From an uncultured Acetatifactor sp. (GTDB taxonomy: Bacteria; Bacillota; Clostridia; Lachnospirales; Lachnospiraceae), in contig CAJTZD010000014.1 of assembly GCA_910584235.1 (NCBI GenBank), forward strand, positions 1 through 58,638: DNA of 58,638 nucleotides, read 5' to 3'. The first letter of the stretch is position 1; each line of letters begins with the position of its first letter. The notes under the pieces were generated by a model. The model was given only the letters and a program-made list of their open reading frames with translations, did no database searches and was not told where the DNA came from. The position numbers and the translations under genes are program-made. Positions 52,315-58,638 of the stretch are shown here, in pieces.

Positions 52315-55090
52315 TTTACGAACCGTGTTAAGCATCGTGCTGAGTAAAATTCCGTCAAGCGAAATCCTCTGTAATCATATCCAATATGACCATATTACCA
52401 TGCGCAGTTTTGTAAAGCTGGCAGGGTATTATGTAAAGAATTATTCCAATGACGAGCTGGAGAATCTGTTCGAGTATATACAGAACGAATATGAGGAACA
52501 GGCAAACTATATCATGGGATATGGCAGGGACTATCTTGACCGAAAAGAGAGAGAGGATGCCAGAAGCTTCAGCGTATTTGACGCCATATTGGTATTTGCG
52601 GCCCGTGTCCTGCAGGAGATGGACGGAGAACCGGTATGCCAGTATGAACAGATGCTCAGGTGGCGGATGACCTCCCATGAACTGGATGAGGATGTCTTTA
52701 CTACCGCTTATCTGGCATTTCAGGATATCCGGTATATTAACGAAAAGAGAAATTTTTCCTGGCGTCCGGTAATAAGACATAACAACGAATATTTAAACCG
52801 CCTGCTGGCCCAGGGGATGGCAGACAACCATTTTCATCTGAAAGGATCGGCGCCCCAGTTTCCTCTGTCCTGGATCAGCATGATGAATAATGTAACCAGT
52901 GCGAGATTCCACAGACTGCTGGATGAATACGGCAATCAACGTCTTTCCACAATTTACTATACGGGATCCAATGAGGAGCATCTTTATATTTCCTATTTAA
53001 AGGCGGCGTTGATCAGAGTGTTTCTGTTTTCCAGGCTGACAGGGCAGATGTTTGTGCTTGACAATGGTGAAACGGTGGACAGGGAGAAGATAAACCGATT
53101 GGTAGACTGGCTTTTATGCGAAAGAGACGAGATTTTGTTTTACCGGGACGCCATAGAAAATAATATTGTCTACTTTAAGGGAAACCGTACTTACGGCAGG
53201 AAAGTGCTGGATTATGCCCTGGCGGGAAATTACAATCACGGCACTTCCTGCAATCAGGTAAATGATATTTTGTCCGGGGAGCGTTGGTTTATGTATGCGA
53301 TGTTCCAGAAAATCTATTCCAGGGACGCAAAAATGTCCCGGTATTTTAATATGTTTTACGCTTATCTCGTAATAAAGGAAACCATACGCTCGGAATTGGT
53401 CCAGACAAACGACAATATAGGGTTTGACAATTTTGCCAGATACCAGGACCGGAAAGAAGATTTCATAGACGGTACTCCGTTTGAAGAAAAATACATTGAG
53501 ATGGCAGTAAGAGGCACACTGGTGAACCAGAACATCCTGCATCTGGAAGCCCGAATTGTGCCCAAGAAATCGGCTCGGGAAAACTATGAATACATCAAAA
53601 AGTTTGATCATTTTCTGGATGACGACGAGGAACTGCAGAAGAGATACTTTTATGTGTTTCATTTTATCAAGGAAAAAGATGATCCCAAATGGCTGGAAAG
53701 CGATATTTTCAGCAGGCATTATATAAAAAGATTAAGTCTGCGGGAGCAGGCCCAGGCGATTGCCAAGTTCCGGGAGAAGTATCCAAGGGTCGCCAGGCGG
53801 GTCAGAGGAATCGACGCATGCTCAAAGGAGATTGGGTGCAGGCCGGAGGTTTTTGCCCAGACATACCGCTACCTGAAAAACCACATTGTCTATCAGACTG
53901 GCAAGGAGGAAGACTATTACCCGGGAGTGCAGGTCAGCCTGGACCAGCTTTCTGCCACCTATCATATCGGTGAGGATTATCTGGACGTCATAGACGGGCT
54001 GCGGGCAATTGACGAAGCTGTTTACTTTCTGCAGCTTGGCTGCGGTTCGCGCCTGGGACATGCTCTGGCTCTGGGGATTGACGTGGAAGAATATTATCAG
54101 GTGAAAAGAAACCGTATCCTGATCACGCAGCAATGCTATCTGGACAATCTTGTATGGATTTACTATAGGATAAAAGGCTTTGGACTTCAGGGCTATGACG
54201 ATCTGCTGCTCTTTATAGAACAGGAATACAGTAAATACTTCCGCCTGATTTATGGGAACTATATAAACGACAAATTTTTCGACTCCACTATGAAAGCAGC
54301 CCAGAAGTATTTCCAGGAAAAGAATGAACTGATGGGAAGAGGGTATGAAAATACAAGATTTTACTTTCGGATTTCTGAGTATTACGGCGCCTGGAAGCTG
54401 CGGGGGGATAACCCGGTCTGTTATATTGACGGATACTTCAAGGAGGTGGACAGTATATCGGAATGGGACAGATATGCCGTCAACAGAACCTATCCGATAG
54501 ACTATAAGATACGATACAATCCGGAATGCGCTTATCTGTACTTTCTGTACCATTATAATGGAAGAGCCAAAGTAGAGGGAGAGCGTGTGATAGAAGTTAA
54601 AGTCAGTTATCAGATGATACAATGCATAAAGGAAGTACAGAAAAAAATGCAGGCGAAGATATCCCAGAAAGGAATCGGTATCGAGACCAATCCTTCTTCT
54701 AACTATCTGATTGGTTCCTTTAAAAGATATGACAAGCATCCGGTATTTTCACTGTACAATCTGGGGCTGGAGACGGACCGGGAGACAATTGCCAAGTGCC
54801 CTCAGCTGCCGGTGTGCATTAATACCGACGACCAGGGGATATTTTCTACATATCTGGAGAACGAGTACGCGCTTCTGGCCCTGGCCTTGGAAAAGGCTAC
54901 GGATGAAAAGGGAGAGTATAAGTATAACAGAGCATCTATCTATCAGTGGATCGACAATGTGAGAAAGCAGGGGATAAATCTGAGCTTTGCCAGCCAAAAG
55001 GCATCTCAACAAGTACAATGTCATCTATCTGGGCATTACCCTGTTCACGGTCAGGGAAGAGATCGAAGAGGCCTTTCCCAATGTCCCTAA
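52307..55090 (+). CDS. rdrB: RADAR adenosine deaminase RdrB, 3' end altered
   Basis: A 927-residue divergent adenosine deaminase. The adenosine-deaminase motifs are all present: metal ligands H175 and H177 in NHFHLKGS, HIGE (553-556, the HAGE motif with the catalytic Glu), RLGH (582-585, matching RIGHG) and NTDD (839-842, the DD that binds metal and substrate). RdrB-type enzymes deaminate ATP and dATP to ITP and dITP during phage attack (known for RADAR). ATG 52307, with GGAGG 5 bases before it, is preferred over the upstream GTG 52274. Family sequence seems to end near GINLSFA; the last 30 residues or so are read out of frame from an AAA-ATPase-like gene remnant, so the natural stop has been lost. 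Confidence 0.85.
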   Translation: MNNLRTVLSIVLSKIPSSEILCNHIQYDHITMRSFVKLAGYYVKNYSNDELENLFEYIQNEYEEQANYIMGYGRDYLDRKEREDARSFSVFDAILVFAARVLQEMDGEPVCQYEQMLRWRMTSHELDEDVFTTAYLAFQDIRYINEKRNFSWRPVIRHNNEYLNRLLAQGMADNHFHLKGSAPQFPLSWISMMNNVTSARFHRLLDEYGNQRLSTIYYTGSNEEHLYISYLKAALIRVFLFSRLTGQMFVLDNGETVDREKINRLVDWLLCERDEILFYRDAIENNIVYFKGNRTYGRKVLDYALAGNYNHGTSCNQVNDILSGERWFMYAMFQKIYSRDAKMSRYFNMFYAYLVIKETIRSELVQTNDNIGFDNFARYQDRKEDFIDGTPFEEKYIEMAVRGTLVNQNILHLEARIVPKKSARENYEYIKKFDHFLDDDEELQKRYFYVFHFIKEKDDPKWLESDIFSRHYIKRLSLREQAQAIAKFREKYPRVARRVRGIDACSKEIGCRPEVFAQTYRYLKNHIVYQTGKEEDYYPGVQVSLDQLSATYHIGEDYLDVIDGLRAIDEAVYFLQLGCGSRLGHALALGIDVEEYYQVKRNRILITQQCYLDNLVWIYYRIKGFGLQGYDDLLLFIEQEYSKYFRLIYGNYINDKFFDSTMKAAQKYFQEKNELMGRGYENTRFYFRISEYYGAWKLRGDNPVCYIDGYFKEVDSISEWDRYAVNRTYPIDYKIRYNPECAYLYFLYHYNGRAKVEGERVIEVKVSYQMIQCIKEVQKKMQAKISQKGIGIETNPSSNYLIGSFKRYDKHPVFSLYNLGLETDRETIAKCPQLPVCINTDDQGIFSTYLENEYALLALALEKATDEKGEYKYNRASIYQWIDNVRKQGINLSFASQKASQQVQCHLSGHYPVHGQGRDRRGLSQCP

Positions 55091-55310
55091 GGGAACAGAT
55101 CTGGCGGAGACATTGGTTTACACTGCAAAAGCCACCGGCGAAAAGTTTATCATGATCATCGATGAATGGTGCGCGCTTTTCCGTGAAGCGAAAAACGATG
55201 CTGCGGTACAGTAGGACTATATTGTCTTCCCAAGGAGCCTGTTTAAGAGCAGTTGGACGGATGTGGACAGCAGAAAGAAGCCGAGCTACCCAACAACTCT
55301 CCAACCTTAG
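54987..55310 (+). pseudogene. AAA-ATPase-like gene fragment (PF09820-type)
   Basis: In the frame +2 to rdrB, HLNKYNVIYLGITLF ... EEAFPNVPKGTDLAETLVYTAKATGEKFIMIIDEWCALFREAK matches the middle of the predicted AAA-ATPase/PD-(D/E)XK proteins common in Lachnospiraceae, including the Walker B-like IIIDEWDAL region (here IMIIDEW). It lacks the P-loop start and the nuclease end, and a TAG stop at 55212-55214 interrupts it before the still recognisable RSLFKSSWTD. It overlaps the last 100 bases of rdrB. A relic joined to the defence operon by recombination. Confidence 0.78.
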
Positions 55311-55423
55311 ACGCATTCTTAGACGCTCTACCTGCTATAATAATTATCAGCCTTGCTGTACCCACATAGCAGCGGGCGATGACAGACAAAGTATAATAAA
55401 TGACGGAAACTTCCCGATAGATA

Positions 55424-55452
55424 TTGAAATTTCTCTCATATGATAGTATACT
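55424..55452 (+). promoter_or_regulatory. Promoter of the coiled-coil/signal peptidase genes
   Basis: TTGAAA (55424-55429), a 17-base spacer and TATACT (55447-55452), 21 bases before the first start codon. The leader is very short. Confidence 0.6.
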
Positions 55453-55473
55453 GAGCAAAGGCAGGGAGCAAAA

Positions 55474-55968
55474 ATGACAGAAAAACAGCTACACAAGTTA
55501 CGCCGACAGGACCTGCTGGAACTGCTGCTGGCCCAGGGAAGAGAGGCAGCCCAGCTGCAGGCTCAGCTGGACGAAACGACAGAACAGCTGAATGCCCTGA
55601 AAGATACCAGAACCCGTTTCATCGGGCGGATGGACGAAAAAGACGCCCAGATAGAAAAGCTGAAACCCCGCCTGGACGAAAAGGATGCCCAGATAGAGAA
55701 GCTTACAGCCCGCCTGAATGAAAAGGATGCCCGGATAGAGAAGCTCATCGGCCGCCTCAATGAAAAGGACGCGCGCATCCGTGAGCTGACTACAGAGATA
55801 GAACATTACCGCTCGGGCGAGATCCTGGGCTTCGAGGGAGACCCCTCCATGGAGGAAGTCTCGGCAAAGCTGAACGCCGTTTTCAAAGCGGCCCAAAAGG
55901 CCGTGAACCGGTATCTGGACAGCGTGCGGGAAACCCATGACACGGATTACATAGAGGAGCAGAAATGA
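55474..55968 (+). CDS. Coiled-coil protein with 14-residue repeats, partner of signal peptidase (copy 1)
   Basis: A 164-residue soluble protein, strongly charged and heptad-like from about residue 25 to 110. Four consecutive 14-residue units of the form DEKDAQIEKLxxRL (residues 54-109) form two heptads each, and the DNA repeats with a 42-bp period at 55633-55800. The ends (LHKLRRQDLLELLL and the SAKLNAVFKAAQKAVNRYLDSV helix) are shared with the second copy at 56751. Its stop overlaps the signal peptidase start by 4 bases (ATGA), so it is tightly co-translated with it. Function unknown; a structural partner is likely. Confidence 0.75.
   Translation: MTEKQLHKLRRQDLLELLLAQGREAAQLQAQLDETTEQLNALKDTRTRFIGRMDEKDAQIEKLKPRLDEKDAQIEKLTARLNEKDARIEKLIGRLNEKDARIRELTTEIEHYRSGEILGFEGDPSMEEVSAKLNAVFKAAQKAVNRYLDSVRETHDTDYIEEQK
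55633..55800 (+). repeat. Four tandem 42-bp repeats encoding coiled-coil units
   Basis: Units at 55633-55674, 55675-55716, 55717-55758 and 55759-55800, in frame with the coiled-coil gene. They differ at scattered bases. Copy number could vary by slippage. Confidence 0.75.
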
Positions 55969-56564
55969 GCGAGGAAAGCAAAGAAGCCAAAGAACCCGTA
56001 AAAGCTCCCACCATGGAACAGCTGGAAGCGGAGCTGAAAAAGGAAAAATACAAGCGCAATTATGGCAAAGTCCTGCGGAGCACTGCCTTTTCTCTGTTGG
56101 TAGTGGCCGCAGCCGCCGTGCTGGTAGCGGTTCTGCTGCTGCCCGTGCTGCAGATCAACGGCACATCCATGACAGAAACTCTCCAGGACGGAGACATCGT
56201 CGTAGCTATCAGCAACTCCAGGTTCAAGACAGGAGACGTCATCGCTTTCTACTATAATAATAACATCCTGGTAAAGCGCGTCATTGCCGCTGCCGGAGAC
56301 TGGGTGGATATCGACGATGAGGGTAATGTCTATGTGAACGGCGAACAGCTGAATGAGCCCTATGTGGCGGAGAAAGCTCTGGGCACCTGCGACATCGAAC
56401 TGCCCTATCAGGTACCGGACGGAAAATGCTTCGTCATGGGAGACCACCGAGCTACCAGCATCGACAGCCGCAGTACTGCGGTGGGCTGCATCAGCGAAAG
56501 CGGCGTGGTAGGGAAAATCATGTTCCGGGTCTGGCCGCTGGAAGAGATTGGCCTGGTGAACTGA
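55965..56564 (+). CDS. lepB: Signal peptidase I (copy 1)
   Basis: A 199-residue type I signal peptidase that cuts signal peptides of secreted proteins. A cytoplasmic N-terminus of about 50 charged residues leads to one membrane helix (FSLLVVAAAAVLVAVLLLPVL). The catalytic serine lies in NGTSMTETL and the lysine in LVKRVIAA. GDHRATSIDSR is the conserved box. The start overlaps the coiled-coil stop by ATGA. The longer N-terminal cytoplasmic part may contact the coiled-coil protein (guess). The second copy at 57301 has the same architecture. Confidence 0.88.
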   Translation: MSEESKEAKEPVKAPTMEQLEAELKKEKYKRNYGKVLRSTAFSLLVVAAAAVLVAVLLLPVLQINGTSMTETLQDGDIVVAISNSRFKTGDVIAFYYNNNILVKRVIAAAGDWVDIDDEGNVYVNGEQLNEPYVAEKALGTCDIELPYQVPDGKCFVMGDHRATSIDSRSTAVGCISESGVVGKIMFRVWPLEEIGLVN

Positions 56565-56750
56565 CCAACCACTAAAAGTGGTTGACTGCGGAATGGAAGA
56601 GCATAGACACACAGAAAAATGTTATAATACCTCTTTTTACCCAAATCTTTGACGCTTTCCTTGACCATTGACTTGATATAGTAAATACAACAAAGGCGGA
56701 GAAGCCTTTTATAACTGGTGATTTCGGCGTGAGATTGTAAGAGAGATGCT

Positions 56751-57314
56751 ATGGAAAACATGGAGAACATGACCGAAAAGGAATTTTCGAAACTGAAACG
56801 CCGGGACTTGCTGGAACTGCTGCTTTCGCAGATACAGGAGGATGAACGGCTGGAACGCAGGGGAGCCGCCATGGCAGCCCGCATCACCAAGCAGGAGAAG
56901 AGCCTGACCCATTTAAAAGAGCGGCTGGATGAGAAAGACGCGCAGATAGAGAGGCTGAAGAACCGGCTGGACGAAAAGGACGCGCAGATAGTAGTCCTGC
57001 GCGATACCCTGGAACGGGAGCGTACATCCAGACGCATAGAGCTGAACGAGGCGGGTTCCATTGCCGAAGCGGCCCTAAAGCTCAGCGGTATCTTCGAAGC
57101 CGCACAGGACGCGGCAGATCGGTATCTGGAGAACGTAAAGCTTCAGGCAGCCGAAAGCCTCCGGGAGGAGGCGGAGGGGCATCCGCAGGACGAAAGCCCG
57201 AGGACACCCGGAAGAGCCGGGAAAGAAACCCGGACGGCAGAGCGGACAGAGACAGAGGCCGCACAGCCGTCGGCAGAAGCTTTCGGGGAGGTACCGACAG
57301 ATGGCCAGGGCTGA
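56751..57314 (+). CDS. Coiled-coil protein, partner of signal peptidase (copy 2)
   Basis: A 187-residue paralog of the protein at 55474. It shares KLKRRDLLELLL at the start, two 14-residue units RLDEKDAQIERLKN and RLDEKDAQIVVL in the middle, and a helix with LKLSGIFEAAQDAADRYLENV. The first copy has four such units, so repeat number differs. A Glu/Pro-rich tail of about 40 residues is new here. It overlaps the next gene by 14 bases. Soluble, no signal peptide. Confidence 0.72.
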   Translation: MENMENMTEKEFSKLKRRDLLELLLSQIQEDERLERRGAAMAARITKQEKSLTHLKERLDEKDAQIERLKNRLDEKDAQIVVLRDTLERERTSRRIELNEAGSIAEAALKLSGIFEAAQDAADRYLENVKLQAAESLREEAEGHPQDESPRTPGRAGKETRTAERTETEAAQPSAEAFGEVPTDGQG

Positions 57315-57882
57315 CAGCAGGATTCCCTCCCGGGAGATTGTGGAGGCAAGGCTTTTAAAGGAACAGAGGAGATATCATTATCTCAGGCTCCTGATCATCA
57401 CCCTCTGCCTGCTGGCTACAGTAGCCGCGGCCGCAGCGCTTATCGCCATTCTGTTCCTGCAGATACTGCGGATAGACGGCACCTCCATGGCGGATACGCT
57501 CCGGGAAGCAGACCTGGTGGTGGCGTACAGCGCCTCCTCTTTTGAAAAGGGAGACATCATCGCGTTCTATCAGGAGGAGGATATCCTGGTAAAGCGCATC
57601 ATAGCCACGGAGGGAGATACCGTAGACATCGGCCCGGACGGCAGCGTATATGTCAATGGCCAGCTACTGGAAGAGCCCTATGTAAAGCAAAAAGCGCTTG
57701 GGGGATGCGATATCGAATTGCCCTGTCAGGTGCCGGAGGGAGAGAGCTTCGTGCTGGGAGACCACAGAAACGTGTCCATAGACTCCCGCAGCTCGGCCAT
57801 CGGATGTATCAGGGACAGTGAGATCATCGGAAAAGTATTCCTGCGCATCTGGCCCGTAAAGGAAATCGGACCGTTAAAATGA
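57301..57882 (+). CDS. lepB: Signal peptidase I (copy 2)
   Basis: A 193-residue type I signal peptidase. It has one membrane helix near residues 28-52 (LIITLCLLATVAAAAALIAILFL), the catalytic serine in DGTSMADTL, lysine in LVKRIIAT and the box GDHRNVSIDSRS. It is a close paralog of the copy at 55965 and is preceded by the same kind of coiled-coil gene, so the pair arose by duplication of a two-gene unit. A secreted surface protein follows 66 bases later, a likely substrate. Confidence 0.88.
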   Translation: MARADSRIPSREIVEARLLKEQRRYHYLRLLIITLCLLATVAAAAALIAILFLQILRIDGTSMADTLREADLVVAYSASSFEKGDIIAFYQEEDILVKRIIATEGDTVDIGPDGSVYVNGQLLEEPYVKQKALGGCDIELPCQVPEGESFVLGDHRNVSIDSRSSAIGCIRDSEIIGKVFLRIWPVKEIGPLK

Positions 57883-57948
57883 GACAGACAGATATTCTTT
57901 GACAGTACAGAGACTGAGATAGAAGATTTTAGGAAGGGAGACAGCAAC

Positions 57949-58638
57949 ATGGGAAATATAGTATTTAACCAAGCTGCAAAATTCTTAAGTAAAAGGCGGA
58001 ACACCAGACGGTGGATAGCAGCGGTTCTTTGCCTGGCGCTGGTAGTCACCTCCGGTACGTTCGGCATGCTGACAAGGCATGGAAGCGCCCTGAGCGGTGA
58101 AAAAGTGCTGGATTGCGTTTTTGAAGAGCATGTGCATACAGATGGCTGCTACAATGAGGCGGGAGAGCTGGTATGCGGATATGCGGATTTCTGCGTCCAT
58201 CAGCATGACGAGGAGACCTGCTATGACAGCGAGGGGAACCTGGTATGCCAGCTCCCGGAGATAGAGGCCCATGTGCATGATGAATCCTGCTACAGCGAGG
58301 TGCAGAAGCTGGTCTGCGAACTGGAAGAGAATGAAGGCCATCAGCACACAGAGGATTGCCAGGGCTTAGTGTGCGGCGATTTGGCCTGCGAGTTGGAAGA
58401 GCATACACATGGAGAAGAGTGCTACGAGGCGGTGACAGAGGACGCAGAGGCCTCTGAAAGTGAGGAAAGCGCTGAGAGCGAAGCGCCAGCAGAGGACGAG
58501 GGAGCGCCCGAGAGCGAAGCGCCTGCCGGGAGCGAGGGAACGCCCGGGAGCGAAGCGCCTGCCGGGAGCGAGGGAACGCCCGAGAGCGAAGCGCCTGCCG
58601 GGAGCGAGGGAACGCCCGAGAGCGAAGCGCCTGCCGGG
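57949..58638 (+). CDS. Large secreted surface protein, His/Cys repeats, 3'-truncated by window edge
   Basis: The frame from ATG 57949 stays open for 230 codons to the window end. A long signal peptide (RRNTRRWIAAVLCLALVVTSGTFGML, about residues 21-40) is followed by five imperfect units of the form HxHxxxCYxxxGxLxC (HVHTDGCY, HQHDEETCY, HVHDESCY, HQHTEDC, HTHGEECY), probably metal-binding or disulfide-linked. From about residue 165 it is an acidic Glu/Ser/Ala/Pro tail built on 12-residue units (ESEAPAGSEGTP). AGGAAGGGAG precedes the ATG. It is probably a cell-surface protein or pilin-like adhesin; the C-terminal anchor is out of view. Signal peptidase genes precede it. Confidence 0.8.
   Translation, partial: MGNIVFNQAAKFLSKRRNTRRWIAAVLCLALVVTSGTFGMLTRHGSALSGEKVLDCVFEEHVHTDGCYNEAGELVCGYADFCVHQHDEETCYDSEGNLVCQLPEIEAHVHDESCYSEVQKLVCELEENEGHQHTEDCQGLVCGDLACELEEHTHGEECYEAVTEDAEASESEESAESEAPAEDEGAPESEAPAGSEGTPGSEAPAGSEGTPESEAPAGSEGTPESEAPAG
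58474..58638 (+). repeat. 36-bp coding minisatellite
   Basis: Units begin at 58474, 58510, 58546, 58582 and 58618 (the last cut by the window end), each 36 bp and encoding ESEAPAGSEGTP or close variants. The last four are almost identical. They encode the start of an acidic stalk in the secreted protein. Confidence 0.85.

Noticed and set aside
56566..56584. CAACCACT/AGTGGTTG hairpin after signal peptidase copy 1 as a terminator
   Set aside because: The stem is only 8 bp and no T-run follows; the second gene pair may be co-transcribed.
58474..58638. Regular 36-bp repeats as a CRISPR array
   Set aside because: The units are contiguous with no spacers and are in frame within a secreted protein gene.

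Overview
The window looks like chromosome from a low-to-moderate GC Gram-positive gut anaerobe of the class Clostridia, most likely Lachnospiraceae. The evidence is the gene content: a DUF3502-type sugar-binding lipoprotein, YesM/YesN-type signalling, BceRS-AB, a ZTP riboswitch ahead of split purine-cyclohydrolase genes, glutaminyl-tRNA synthetase, DegV, AddB and DUF6062. Starts have strong AGGAGG-type ribosome sites and promoters are sigma-A-like. I saw no tRNA, rRNA, CRISPR array or complete insertion sequence.

Layout. 1-9.1 kb: end of a sugar-binding protein, an FAD oxidoreductase, a Fic AMP-transferase, a damaged YesN/YesM two-component pair, a PHP phosphoesterase, a heavily deleted ABC exporter pseudogene and an amidohydrolase. 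9.2-13.3 kb: a divergent ankyrin/TPR cluster. 13.4-18.0 kb: a complete Bce-type peptide-antibiotic sensing and detoxification module. 18.1-22.6 kb: a hybrid histidine kinase with a lipoprotein that joins a solute-binding domain to a 5'-nucleotidase C-terminal-like domain. 22.8-25.0 kb: ZTP riboswitch, IMP cyclohydrolase and AICAR formyltransferase. 25.3-31.6 kb: glnS, DUF2225, a small membrane-anchored acidic protein, a TetR regulator, DUF6062 and a duplicated FliD-like protein. 31.9-37.9 kb: MBOAT plus SGNH surface-acylation pair, uracil/xanthine permease, dipeptidase and an HPr-like protein. 38.0-42.8 kb: Rrf2 regulator divergent from cysK, DegV, a HAD phosphatase and exonuclease III. 42.9-46.5 kb: addB, without addA next to it.

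The most striking region is 46.5-55.3 kb. Four same-strand genes form a probable anti-phage operon. The last two match RADAR: RdrA (P-loop ATPase) and RdrB (divergent adenosine deaminase with its metal and catalytic motifs intact). RADAR deaminases are known to turn ATP/dATP into ITP/dITP. The first gene fuses a HAM1/ITPase-like domain, the family that binds and cleaves ITP, to a SIR2 NADase-like domain. The HAM1 catalytic acid position and the SHR motif are changed while the SIR2 motifs are intact. This suggests, as inference, that the first protein senses the inosine nucleotides made by RdrB and answers by destroying NAD+. The second gene has a TIR-like start and TPR-like C-terminal half. 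The 3' end of rdrB runs into a broken AAA-ATPase-like gene, a recombination scar.

55.4-58.6 kb: two tandem copies of a coiled-coil protein plus signal peptidase I, followed by the start of a large secreted protein with His/Cys repeats and a 36-bp minisatellite that runs off the window. The duplicated peptidases probably serve that surface protein, which is inference from position.
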